Assembly (NCBI GenBank): GCA_027886175.1
Contig: JAJNNQ010000031.1
Coordinates: forward strand, 4,476,501-4,540,500
Source: Phylloscopus collybita
Taxonomy: Eukaryota > Chordata > Aves > Passeriformes > Phylloscopidae
Length of the DNA: 64,000 bases
Reading direction: 5' to 3'
Positions 13,197-25,845 of this stretch are shown here, one piece after another. A program made the position numbers and the translations under genes. How positions within the stretch are numbered: the stretch's first letter is position 1; each line of letters starts with the position of its first letter. The notes below the pieces were generated by a model. The model saw only the letters and a list, made by a program, of their open reading frames with translations, was not told the origin of the DNA and made no database searches.

Positions 13197-15791
13197 GCAA
13201 TTCGTTAGTAGTGTATAGCAGGAGCTTTAAAATACAGAGTGCTCTGCTGTTCACTCTATTTGGAAAAGAAAATGAACAAATGTAGATCACAGATGTAATT
13301 GGATGGAGAGGTAAACTGAACAAGACATGCTGCTGTAAAATGAATTTGCTTGGGACACAAAGGGGTAAATTGCAGAGAAAGGGAGAAAATAAAGACATAA
13401 AACTCTGAGAATTCAAACTACTTCACCAAATCTCACAGCTCTTTGGAAAATGCATTTTAAATTACTCTAAGACTGCAGCAGAAACATAAAAATCACGACA
13501 AACACAGCCCAGGAGGAGAACATGTTCTTTTTTTATACAATTTCCCTGTCTGTGCTGATTTGTATATGCAGGCAGGACAGCTTTTATTTTTTTTTTTCTC
13601 CAAAAGGTACAGAAAATATGAAATGTGATCTTACAACATTACACTGAAATCTGTCTCCAATTAGTATGCACCATTCCAAAATGAGCTCCGAGCCACGTGT
13701 GATATCTCTCAACTCTGACCCGTATTTCCAAAAGAGAAACCCAAGTTGCCTGTTAGGAGAAGGCAATCACTTACAAACAGGAGCACAAGGCACAAAGTTT
13801 GCAGCAAGCTGCTTGTTACTGGGATAAAAAATCTTCAGCATAAACCAAGCCCTACTAATTCTGGCTCTCCTTTATGCAGCCCATAATCAAAGTGCTTTAT
13901 TGTGTTAGTGTGTGAGCATCTTCCTGAATTACTATCTCTTTGCAAAGCTGTGCAGGACAGAAGGTTGTTTGCCCACACAGAGGTTTCTTTGCTGAGGGAA
14001 AACTCGGAGATGTGGGCTCAGGACATACAACCCTTTTCTGGCCAGCTCTGAAGCAGAGGATGAATTAGTCAGGGTTTGACCAGCCCGTGCAGGAAACACA
14101 CAGCCCTGACATCTCCACTGAACAGCTCCACGAGGATCACCAGTAGACAAACCCAGGATATTTTATGTCGAATGTCCTTTATGCCTCCTGCTCTTCTCCT
14201 GCCAGTACAACTGACAAATAATAGAGTGGTATCAAACTTCCTGATAGTGAGTAGGGCAAGAAATCCCTCCATCAACACCTTCACACTCCAGAAATACCGA
14301 AACAAATGGATACCCTTAGCACTGACTTTTACAGTATCCATGGCTACTAATCACATCCCCCATGGTCACCAGCACAGGAGCCAATTAATCAATCAGTGCT
14401 AAACTGCACTCAGGAAAGGCAAATGCTGGGAAAAGTGATCTAATCTCATTTCCCAGCCAGTGCCACAACCTCTTCTACATTTTTGAGGAGAGCTAGTTAG
14501 TTGCAGCTGGGATGTGAGAAGGGATTATTGGTTTGGGGTACAAGGTCAGGTAAATTTGCCTCTTGCATAGAATGCAACAGGTTTGCTAAACCCCAAGCAC
14601 TTATTTAAAACATCATTTCACATCTGTATCCTCTACACTTTCCTCATCGCTTTCAAATTCACCAAGGCCTATAGAAACAAAGGAATCATGCAGTTAAAGC
14701 AACCTGACTTGAATGCCTACGAAATGCTCGTAAGCTGTGATTATTTTAAAAATTTTTCAGCAGCAGGTTTCCCCAGCTGCACTGAGATGGATCAGAGGCT
14801 TCTTACCTGCAGCCTCAGGGACGTTTCCTCATCTCAGGCCGCCATCAACGAGCAACAGTTTTAACTGTTTCAAAAGAACGGAAAAGATCAAGGTCACATG
14901 TCTAGAGACAGCATTTGAGTTAGTCCCACAGCTCATAGAGGGCGAAAGAAAGCAGGGAAAAAAAGTAAAATAAAACCACTTCCTGCAAGAGCAGAAGTGA
15001 ACCATCTCACCAGTGAGCGGCTTACATCTAGAGGTTAGTGTAAAATTCTTCTGGATTGGAGAAAAACTCAGATTTTAGGGTATGAAAGCACCTCCTTTGT
15101 GAAAATTACAGCAAACAGGGAAAGTTGGCTTTTGCAGAAGGTAAAGATGTGGTTTAAAAGGAAATGCTGAAAGGAATTACGATTCTAAGCCTTAAGACAA
15201 CTTCCCTTTTCTTACCTTCAATGAAACCCTTTGAGTACTGAAATAAACAGCTTGCAACAAATCTGCTTTGCTATTTTGAAGTATAGCTTTAGTAAGCAGG
15301 ACACTTGCTGCACTGTTATGTAGATTTATAAAGCAGCAAGTTCTGGACAGAGAGTTTGCTACTAAAAAAAAAATAATCCAACAAAAAAACCCAAACACCT
15401 GTAGTGATTCTTACTAGTGCCTGGCAGAGGTCAGACAGGCAAACACTTCTGTTTTTTTGATTTTCTGCTTTAAGACTCTTCCACGAAGCAGCCCTTGGAG
15501 AAGCAGGGGCACACACAGCTGCTGCCCTGCGTCACTTCCTGCAGCATCCCACACCCCAATGGTCCCTCCCAGGCAAGGGGAACCCAGAGAACCACCAGAT
15601 TCAGGCACATCTCTGTGCCCTTGGGGCTCTGGAAAAGCCCCTTCCTCATAAATGCCTCCATCAGCATCTGCCAAGTGGCTTTTTTGTTTGTTTCAGCAAG
15701 GAACAACCATATTTTTTCTGGTGTTTCTAGGTCAACTTACGAACTGGAACAGCAGGGATTCCCCTGCAGGGCAGGGCTGTGGTGCTGTGAG

Positions 15792-15827
15792 GACAATCAC
15801 AATGCTGGCGACAATCACAATGCTGGC
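15792..15827 (+). repeat. Perfect 18-base tandem duplication
   Basis: The unit gacaatcacaatgctggc occurs twice head to tail with no mismatch. Confidence 0.95.
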
Positions 15828-15892
15828 CAGGCTGAAAAGATCTCTGGTACTGCTTTTGGCAGAAAAGGAGATATTTTTTTTAATTGTCTCCC

Positions 15893-15894
15893 AC

Positions 15895-15925
<31 letters not shown>

Positions 15926-16003
15926 AAAAACCCCACAAAAACAACCAAACAAACAAAATGAAACAAAACAAACAAAGAAACAAAACACAACAAAAACCAA
16001 AAA
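15893..16003 (+). repeat. (AAAAC)n / (AAAC)n low-complexity tract
   Basis: About 110 bases of repeated 'aaaac' grading into 'aaac' and 'aaacaaa' units. The long Lys/Asn/Gln-rich open frames here and their Phe/Leu/Cys-rich counterparts on the other strand are artefacts of the repeat. Confidence 0.9.
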
Positions 16004-17391
16004 ACCCTGCTCTATGACCTGAGAAGATCACGGCCATCCTGATATTTAGGGTTTTGTCCCAACAGTGAGGTAAAATGAGCTCTGTTGACAGGAGGAGCTC
16101 CTCAAGAAGCTCTGTCCTTTCCATACAGAGGTCCAACAACAAAGTCACTGGGTGCCCTAAAGGAGGATCCCACAGAACAACCCATGGTTGTAATAAGGGA
16201 AATAGAGATCATGGAGAGACTAAAACCATCCTAAAGGAGATAGGAAACGAGAGGTGGGGCCTGTGCCTGGGCTGGAGCTTGGGAAGGCCTACAGGGGGAT
16301 TGTGACGTGTTTTACAAGGCTGCAAGGAAAAGATTCATTTGCAGGCAGGTTGTTTCCCATTGCAGCAAGAAAAAAAGATGCAAGGAAGTTCCTGTAGAGA
16401 GGAGCTTTGGTCCATCATGCACTTACTGGAGCAGTGGGGAAGCAAGGCCTACTCAAGAAACCCTCAAAGCCCAGAGGGGACACAGCCCTGCTGAAGGAAT
16501 GGCAGAGCTCTTAGGGGACAGACGGACCCTTTAATTATTATTATTCATTCTTTAGTAGCTTCTAGAAGATCCATTTCATGGCCAAAGATCCAATTATGCC
16601 AAAACCCACACAAAGCCAGAACCAACTCTCTTTTGTTTCCAAATGCTTCCCATGTGTGCGCAGAGGGATGAGCAGGAGAGGGAGCTGAACAGCAAAACAA
16701 CTGCTCTTCACTGTTCCAAACCATCATTTCTTTGTAGGCCTTGTCTTCCAGGGATGCATTTTAAAGTCGGACTTTTGAAATAAAAAAGGCCAATGATGTC
16801 TATGAATTGTGATGAGGGGTTTCTGCCAGGTTTGAGGAGGTGAGAGGGCAATACAGCAATTTTCTGTAAACCAGCCATTTCTAGTGCTTCGGGGCCTGCA
16901 GCAGTACTAATTAAGTGCTAACTCCTTTAAAAACAGTATATATGCCAACTAATTTTGTCATATGAATTAATTTTAAATGGAAAAAATCTATTGTAGCTGT
17001 GTGAGTCTCAAGATTTTTCCTCAAATAAAATCATTGGAAGCACTTTTACGGTCACAAAATATTTGTGAGCAGCGTGGGCAACAGAACGTATCCACTAAAA
17101 TATGAAAAGCCATCATCAAACCTGTAAAATGCTGCAGCCAGAAGATGCCTGTGTTACCTGGTCCAAACCCTAGATGACTGGGGACATGACATTTTTCATG
17201 AAAACATCTTTCACTGCACACCTAACATTTCACTCGAGTTGCAGACTGCGTCTGAGCTCCCTCACATCCATTTGACAGTATGTCAGCAGTGACAAAATTC
17301 TATAAAAGGATGGCAGCTTTGCATACAGCTCAAACTTATGCAGCACAAGCTTCCTGTGTGATCTCTGAAAGGCTGAAAATACTTTAGATGT

Positions 17392-17393
<2 letters not shown>

Positions 17394-17441
<48 letters not shown>
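17394..17441 (+). repeat. Poly(A) tract, A48
   Basis: The longest homopolymer in the window. No LINE or retrocopy is recognised directly upstream. Confidence 0.95.
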
Positions 17442-17444
<3 letters not shown>

Positions 17445-18183
17445 AGTTTAACAAAATCTAAGCCCTCATTTAATCTAAGTAAAACTAAGCAGGAAACAGA
17501 AGCTGCATAGACACTACCTGCAGCAGATTGCTGTGCAATAGGTTTGGCCCTTGTGTTTGCTGTGCAAGTTAAAGATGGAGCATCACTTCTGAGGCGCTGA
17601 TTTCTCGTCCCTGTTTTAGTGGCTGATGGCGTCATTGCTTATGAGATGTGTCACCAAGCTGGTGAACATCCAGATTGCCTCATCTCCTACCTCGGAGAAT
17701 TAAAGCTAAAAAGCAGTTTTTTAGAAAAATCACTGTTGACTGAAGGTGCTGAATGCCCAGCAAATGTTACCAACTCTGTTATAATAAATTCAAGAGGTAT
17801 CATGCGCTTCCTCAGGTGCATAAAGAGCTGCTCCAAGACTTATTCTTCCCCCCTTATTTCCTGAGGGGGAAGGAAAGCGTGACTTTTTTTGTTGTTTTTG
17901 CCTAGTTCAGCCTTCACTCCCTGTTGTGATGACTGGCAGGCAGCCTGGTGTCTGGCTTGTAGAGCAGACACCCAGTAGCAAAACGAATTCAGTGGTTAAA
18001 TTAAGCCATAACAGCCAATACAAACCTGACAGCACACAGGCACAGGCCTGGAAGGACAATTGTGTGTCTAATGCCTCATTGCAGAAGAAAATATTTTTTT
18101 TAATTATTAAAAAGAAATGGATAAAGTGCCAAAACTTTGCAATTCACTGGGAAAAAAAACCCTAGGAAGCTAGAAGACTATGT

Positions 18184-18320
18184 CATGATCATGGAATCAT
18201 GGAATGGTTTGGTTTGGAAGGGCCCTTAAAAAATCATCCAGTTCCAACCTTTTGCCATAGGCAGTGATACCTTCTTAAACCAGATTGCTCCAAGCCCCAT
18301 TCAACCTGGCCTTGGACAAT
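18184..18320 (-). repeat. CR1 LINE 3'-end fragment
   Basis: The plus strand has 'atcatggaatcatggaatgg', 'tttggtttggaagggccctt', 'tccagttccaacc' and 'ccattcaacctggccttgga'. This is the reverse complement of a CR1 3' end. It lies in the KYNU 3' flank. Confidence 0.88.
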
Positions 18321-21300
18321 TAAAAAATAATGATTTTTTCCCCACATCTGTCACCAGAGAAATGTTATTTTTCATCATTTTAAAACATTTCAAAAGGAGA
18401 AAAAATACTTTTTTTTCTGCATGGCCAGTAGTTTATACTCTTGCTCATAGCAATCATTTTCTCAGAATGCTGATGCCCATTCAGCAGCCTTTTTTTTTTC
18501 TTTTTTTTTTTTGCTACAAGGCCCTTCAATATTTTAATCCCAGCAAAAATGTTTCTGGAAGCACATTCTGATGTCAAGAAGGCCAAGAAACAGCTCCAAA
18601 AGTTCATAGCCAAAGTGAGCAGCAGCCTCTAATATCACCTGCTTGGGCTATCAATGCTCATTATTGTAGGAGCCTGAATGTAAATGTCAATGTAAATATC
18701 CAGCAATGGCTGAATTCACACAGCCCTCTCAACCACCAAGTGCATTATAAACACTCTGGTATCATCTTCCAAAACCTTTTACCTGGAGCTGACTTTTCCC
18801 CCCAAAAAATCCATTTTACTTACCACAGTCTTCAAAGTGCAAGAGACGTTTTAGGAAAATGGTCACAGGTGGTAGGAAATAGATCTTTAGAGATTCTCCA
18901 GCACTTTAATGTTGGCTCTATGGAAGGAACATATGTGCTGTGACTTGAGGTCTAAAACCCAGAACGTTCACATTTCAGGAGAAAAAATGATCTTGCATTA
19001 AATCACTTAATAGCTGAGCCACTGAAGTTCTGACAACAGATACACTGTGGAAAGCAGCAGAGAAGTTCAGGAGAGAGCTCTCTGGACATTGACTTACTGA
19101 TAAACTTCCTTTTGCCTTAAAATGAGGTTTGGATTTAGGAATACTCATAGCTAAGAAAATAACATATATTTTTTGGTTTAGCCTCATTATTTTTCAAGCT
19201 TAGCTACTGCTATATTTCATTGTTAGAGAAAAAAAAAAAAAAAGTAGGGCACTAAAGTTAACGAAAACTACTGGGTAAGAAAGTTCTATAAAAATCCAAA
19301 TTTGTCTTGTTCTCTCTCTTTCCCAGGTGTTTTTAGAGATCTTGCCATTTATTTTAAAAGCCAGCCTTGCCTAGGGCTATATTTAATAACTTAGAAAAGC
19401 CACTCCAATCCATTGTATAGCCATACTGTACTAAAAAAAGAGACAAAACCCCAGCATATGTTGATGCATTATGTAAAGACTTTCCTTGACAGGATTTAGT
19501 TACATGCAAGCTTGAAATGCAGTGTAAATGTATTTTCTGGAGTGCTAAAAGTACTACAATACCAAACTGCCAAAGAGGTGGTTTTACATCACACAATAAG
19601 GAACCTTAACAGAAAAAGAGTTGTGCACTCTGGGAGACAATATCTTGATCTATGAGCCCATGATCAAGTCAGAGCCACAAAAACAATTTTTTCATGATAA
19701 AGGAAGAGTCTGGAAGGAATATGTCAGCCCTCGACACAAAAGTGATGCTCCAACCAGTGTTGTTTCTACCTCTGTTAAAAGAGTTTCAGCTACTTGGTGA
19801 ATAGTTTCTAGTGGAGAAAGTCCCCAGTCCTGTAAAATCCCATGCTGAGGATGAACAGAGAAGAAAGATAAGATATTCTGAGATATTTTCTCCTTCTGCT
19901 TCAGCCTTTGAGGAAAAAGCAGTCTCATTTCTACAGTACCAAAGTGCTCATTCACAAATAAATAAATAAACAAACATAAGGAAGCGGCCAAACAAGCTAT
20001 TCACAAAAAACCAATGTGCCTCCATCAAATCTAGTGGAAATAAGAACTGATGAAGCCCTTCCTTGTCTCTTCCTAACAGAGGCTTTATCTGAGTGGCAGC
20101 TCTGCTCTCACCCTGCTCCCTCCCATGCTGCCACCCCAGAGTGCATCAGAACTGTCCAGGCACTGGTGCCAGAAAAAAGAAGGCAACAAATGCAAGGGAG
20201 AATCAGCTGCAGGATGTCAAACTCCTCTGCAGACAGATGAATGTCCTCTCCTGTGTCCAGAAGCTTTCAGGGGAGACTCTGCTGCTTGGAATGGACTGGG
20301 AAACATCAAATAAATCAGTTTATCAAAGACTTGAAGCAGTTAGTTGAATTAATTAATTCCATATGTCAGTTCCAATCCCTTCCTGTGATTTTATTTGCTC
20401 GTGTAGTGCACGGATAGTTCTAGTTTGTGTGCATGGCTCTGCCCCATTGCCCTTTTCCCCAGCTCCCTCCTTCTGCCAGGCAATTGCTGGGTTCTCACAG
20501 GATCTGGGAGATGTCAGGAAATCAGGTTATTGGTGAATGAGGGTATCCAGATCTGAGGAAGGAAAAAATAGAAGAAAAAAAAAAAAAGAAAAAGGAGAGA
20601 GAAAATAAGAAGGACATCTTCAGTGCAACTCGTAGCCACCAGGCTGAGTATTAGATATGCTTGGCTGTTTGCACTTCTTGGAAGACTTAGTCACAGCAGC
20701 CACCTACAGAAAATAAGGATGTCCTTACTCAGAGCACTTCAACATGTCCATAGAAATACAGCAAATTTCAGCTTGCTCCAAGCAGACAAAAATAGAATAC
20801 TGATAGCCCTCATTCTATAGCTCTTGAGCTTGTTCCAGTTTTTCAGTTCCTTTTAATTCTGTAGCCTGTGGTCACTGTAGTCAGAGACTTCCTTTTCACT
20901 TGTTTCTCAAGGCCACACTGTCCTCTTTGCTCTGATCCTGTAATAATGCTTTTTTTGGGCCCCTTCTTATTTTATTAATCTGCCAAGATTAATAGACACT
21001 CTGCTAAAGCAGGTACACAGCACTGCCCTAATGCTGCAGTTACCTCTGCAGGTTTTCCTGGAAGAATCACCTTCAGGCTACAGCAGAAGGAGCCTGGAGC
21101 CATGTTTTACAACACCTCCATTCTTGCATGATGTGTGTGGGGGGGGTGTTCAGCAAAATTATTGCAATGCTAATTTCTTCTCAGCCCGAATTGGACCTTC
21201 TGAGCTGTGAGAAATGTTCACCCAGATCCATTATTTCCCTAAGTCCAGGCAAGCCCTGCGACAGGACGAAGTGTGTCATCAGCAGTTCCAAAGGAAAGTG

Positions 21301-22407
21301 GTATTGAGAGCTAGGTAATAATTTTAGGAGTGTTTAGGGTGTGGGAAAGAGTGAGAGAAGAAGTCTCTGCTGCAGGCTCTGGGTTTTTATAAAGGCTTAA
21401 TTAATTACAAACCCTTCAGTCCAACTCCCCACCTGCGTTATCAATTCACCTTTATTTCAAGCTCCAGTTACTGTGACCCTCCTAATTCTCCTGAGGAAAA
21501 AAAAAAATAAAATTAAACCTTAGGCCTGCTGGGAAAAATACTCTCCATGAGGCTTTTTAATCCTGGTTTATTCTTCCCTTGTAACAGGGTCTGTGAAACC
21601 AACTTGCACTCATTACTCATTTCTTCACAGAGCCAAGAGTTCTTTCTGATAACCTTTAACAGCACCAGCCCCTCTCCCCTTGTGCATAAGCTTGCAAATC
21701 TAAAATAGGGCCTTAATGAAAAGAAATTTAAATATTATAACTCCACAGTATATGTCATTATGATATATTGAATGCAAAGCAGCTGTTCCTGACAGATTTG
21801 GCATATAACAGGGGTAAAGTAATTTTACACAAATCATTATGCTCATTATATTAAATTAATAGATTAAAATTAGTCAGCGATGTTTTGTAAGACCATCTTA
21901 CCCACAAAGCCCTTTATCCTTAAATTCTAAGAGGGTTTTGGGGTTTTTTTTCTCTTCAATATTCTGTGAAGAGAGGACATAAATGCCCTGATCACTTGGA
22001 GCATAAGCCCCTAAATTCATGGCTGTTGAGCCTTTTCCAATATAAGCATCTGAAGAAAAGGTACTTAAGGGAAATAGAAAATGACATCATTTTTTTCCTG
22101 ATCTTTTGAAGAATGATTTTTTTTTTTTTTCTCCCCATCCTACAGGAACAGATTCTGGACTAATTTTTCCTACCAAAGGCTTTAAAGTCTAAAATTCATC
22201 AAACATCTTGTCCTCAGAGACAATGTCATCCAAGTTCAAAGGATCTACAGCCCAGCAAAGCTGATGTCTTATTTCAGAGCTAACGCCTTTGTTTTCATCG
22301 AATGTTTGATTTCATCAAATTAAACCACTTCTTACACTTCCCAGAAATGTGAAAAAAAAAAAAATTAAAGACAGAACCAAACCTCTTGATTCTCTGGAGA
22401 GGGGCAC

Positions 22408-22509
22408 ACATATACATATACATAGATGTACATGTATATCATATACATTAATTTGGTATATATTTTCTAATATTTTTTCAGGATGGACATATTATATATA
22501 TATATATAT
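22408..22509 (+). repeat. TA-rich microsatellite region
   Basis: It begins with 'cacatatacatatacata' type repeats and ends with a (TA)n run at 22493-22509. Confidence 0.8.
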
Positions 22510-23194
22510 CATCAGGTTTTTCATATGCTTTTGAAGAGACTTTGAATTAAAAATAGTAGCCTTCCAAGGCATTTGTTTTAATGATCATCATTATAACTAA
22601 GAGCATGCTTTCCATAACTAAATATAAAAAGGATTTATTTCAAGTCAAGTCTGGGTCTGATTACTGATGGAGCAATTTCAAGAACTTTTGTTGAGAAGCA
22701 TTTCAATATTCATTCAGAAAAATGTCAGGAGAACAGACTTCAACATAGAACTCTGGTGATTCATACTTCTTCTGGTATTTTATCACTTCAGCTTTAATAT
22801 CCAGTTAAAGAGAGAAAGTTTGAATAAAATAAGAATACTAATGAAAATCAAGCAGTCATATGCTACATCATCTTCCACAGAATTTAGGATATTCCAAAAA
22901 TTGACACATAGCTTTATCCTTCATCCATATCTGATACAGAGCAATGCAGAATCTTTCATTCAGTACTTAAATTTGAAAAGTTGAGAGCAACTTCTCTAAA
23001 TTCAGAGTACTTTTCACTGCTGTATTAACATAGAAGAAATGTTATCTTCGCTAATCCAAGTTCTTTTGAAATCAAATGAAACTTAAATGTTACAATGAGG
23101 TTTATAAATCCATTAAATTAATCTGGTACAGTGCTATATTGAAACTAGAAGTCAAACCAAAAATCAGAGAAATTGTTTTATGGTAGACTTGGAA

Positions 23195-23265
23195 GTATCA
23201 GGTCTAAGGCTGGACTCAGTGACCTCAAAATCTTTCCCAACATAAATGATTCTGTGATTCTGTGA
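23195..23265 (+). repeat. CR1 LINE terminal fragment
   Basis: It reads 'aaggctggactcagtgacct', then 'tttcccaacataaatgattc', and ends with two copies of 'tgattctg', the CR1 3' terminal repeat. Only the last ~70 bases are recognisable. An A-rich tract follows. Confidence 0.75.
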
Positions 23266-23292
23266 TGGTAAGTGGGATTTTCACATCAGCTT

Positions 23293-23460
23293 AAAAAAAA
23301 AAAAAAAAAAAAAAAGACCCCCCCCCCAACAAAACAACATCAAACCCCCAAAAAACAAACAAACAAACAAAAACCACAAAAAAACCCACCAAACCCAAAA
23401 ACAAATTAAAAAAAAAAATCAAAAAAACCCAAGAACACACACACACACAAAAACTCCCAC
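23293..23460 (+). repeat. A/C-rich low-complexity tract (A23, C10, (AAAC)n)
   Basis: An A23 run is followed by a C10 run, then about 140 bases of A and C almost without G or T, including (CAAA)n and (CA)n. It begins just after a CR1 terminus at 23265. Confidence 0.9.
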
Positions 23461-24421
23461 AACATTTTCAGGGTCAATTAAGAGAACTCAGAAGCCGGTG
23501 AATATGTTCTTCACTCGCAATTCCTCTAAAGGAGACCTTCATGTTTTTTCTCTTTAAGTAGGAGCAGTACAGAAAAGCCCAGGAGCACCCTTAAAAAGAA
23601 GGTCCACAGATTCACAAGTTACCCAGTTGTGAGGTGTTTTCCACATTAAGAAAAGAAGAATTGGCAGCATCTGTTGCCTCCCGGCCACAATGGTTTAAAT
23701 TAGATAACACACAAAACAACATCTGAGCATTTTGCACAAACTTTCAGCTCAGACATTTAAACTTCTTTGAAGAATTAATATTTCTGAATATCACCTTTCA
23801 CCTCCAAGGGGAAAATTAAAACACCACACTCATTAAGAAGACACAGGGTGTTTTATGCTTGACACACCCCAGTGAATAAAATAGAAAATACGGGCAAAGA
23901 AATTGCAAGCATGTTTCTGCTGAGATTCATTAATGGCATTCAGAAACTCCCAGTTGCTTTGTGCACAGGTATCAATGGGAACTTTGCAGATGTCCTCTCC
24001 CAGTTAACCTTTGAAACACCCCACTGCAGGCTTTCAAAACTGAGGCACCAGGAACCTTCTTGGAGTAGCAAAGTTGCAAGGCTGAACTCAAGGGGTTGGA
24101 TTTGGCCTCTGCTGCCAAAATTTTGTGGCAGCCCCCACCCCACTACGTTTCACATTCCTGCCTCGTGCAGGGATGATACAAGTGCCACTCACTTTTATTT
24201 CAGACGAAGGGGTCTCGGTGCTGTTTGCCCCCACACTCATTTCAGAAGCCTGTGTAAATCTCCCCCCACGTGGGAATCATTTTGAACATATTGAATAATG
24301 ATTTTTCTATGTCTCTGCCACTTTGATGTAGCCTCCAAGGAGAAGGAACTATCCTGGATAGACCACTCGGTCATGTTTTAACAATTTGAGGATCGCTTCA
24401 AAATTCTTTAATAAAATGTAA

Positions 24422-24424
<3 letters not shown>

Positions 24425-24452
<28 letters not shown>
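24425..24452 (+). repeat. Poly(A) tract, A28
   Basis: A run of 28 A in intergenic sequence. Confidence 0.95.
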
Positions 24453-24453
<1 letters not shown>

Positions 24454-25774
24454 AGAGGAACACCAGAATGAAGTTCAGTTGATGAGGCCCCATGCCCCCC
24501 AAATTATAATGTAGCAACTTTTTGAACACATACTTTAAATTCATGATTAGTTTCTAATTTTAAAGCTATATTTTATCATTTGATTAATTGCTTAAAACTG
24601 TACACAAAGATAAAGGGAACTTTGAAATTCATACCTTGGAGTATTAACATGTACTCAGGACTAGATGTAAAATGTCAGAGAGAAAAAAGATCTAATGAAC
24701 TCTTTATTGGTGAAATACAGTATTGCAGCTGCCCAGAATTTTAAAAGGTTTGTAGCTAGCTCCAAAGCCAAATAACTACAGAAGTTTACTTACAGCAGGA
24801 CTCTCATTCAGCATTTCCAATCTCTTCTTCCAGGATTCTTTTAACATTAATAAAATGTCTAGAGAAAAAATAATAAAAAGAAAAAAAGTGCAACCACAGA
24901 AGAAATTTCTGTCTAGAAAATTACACTACCATAAGTTTTCCTTTTCCCTGATGTCTTCTCTGCCATAATAATAGTTTCAGGATTTAAATCCTTTGCTGCT
25001 ATTGTGACTTCAAAGCCTTAAAACTGCAATTGAATGAAGTAGTTCATCTGTCATTATTCAAATATGAAGCAATTATGATGAAATAAAGATAGAATTCCAT
25101 TGAGAAATACCCCAATCAATTCTCACTTATATTTAACTAGAAACATAAAACGATGCTTAGAAGAGTAAGTTTAGGTAATAAAAACTCGGGATATAAAAAG
25201 TATGAATTACTGATCTATAACTTACTCATTTCTGAATAAGCTGTCTAAATATATTTCACAAATATTGACAAAAGTTTAAGCTTACGATGCAAAACTGTCT
25301 CTCAGCTGGTCTCAGAGAGTGAGCAGCTTTTCAGAAATATATATGCACCAGCTTGAGTGCCCAGAGGTTCAGATGCAGAGGAACCTGCAGAGGTTTTTTT
25401 TTTTGGAGGGGTGTCTGGGCAGGTCAGCTGCCTCTGAAGTGTTTTATAGGAAATAACACACACACCTCAGCCATGTCTTCATCATAGCAGTGAACATGAC
25501 TGTTGCAATCCGACACAAAAGAAACAACACCCATGCACTGAGATGTCCAAGGCAAAAAAAAAAGGGGGCAGTTTATTTACAGACCTCGACATTTATAGAA
25601 TTCCAACACTGATCATGGATTGTAGGATGGAAATTGTCCTCTCCAACCACACTGGTCAACCCAACAGTCCATCAATTCTCTCCTCCTCCGGAAAAGAATG
25701 CAAAACAATCATTATTTACATGAAAAGTGGGTGAGAAACTTTATCTCAAAAGAGAAACATCAGAAGGCAACACA

Positions 25775-25845
25775 TGGCAGTGCTGGGTGGGTGGTTTGAC
25801 TCCATCATCTTGGAGATCTTTTATAACCTCAGTGATTCTGTGACT
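25775..25845 (+). repeat. CR1 LINE terminal fragment
   Basis: The sequence 'gacagtgctggg'-like start, 'catcttggagatctttt', 'ataacctcagtgattctgtg' is the end of a CR1 copy with the typical terminal words. It is short and 5' truncated. Confidence 0.7.

Larger units (their letters stand above)
9116..17393. other. Intergenic: no gene recognised
   Basis: Mixed-composition non-coding sequence with many short open frames and no coherent exon series. It includes a T28 run at 13169-13196, an 18-base tandem duplication at 15792-15827 and an (AAAAC)n tract at about 15893-16003. Confidence 0.6.

Noticed and set aside
15495..16022. 175-codon plus-strand open frame
   Set aside because: Its second half is Lys/Asn/Gln repeats from the (AAAAC)n tract, and its first half has no recognisable protein similarity.
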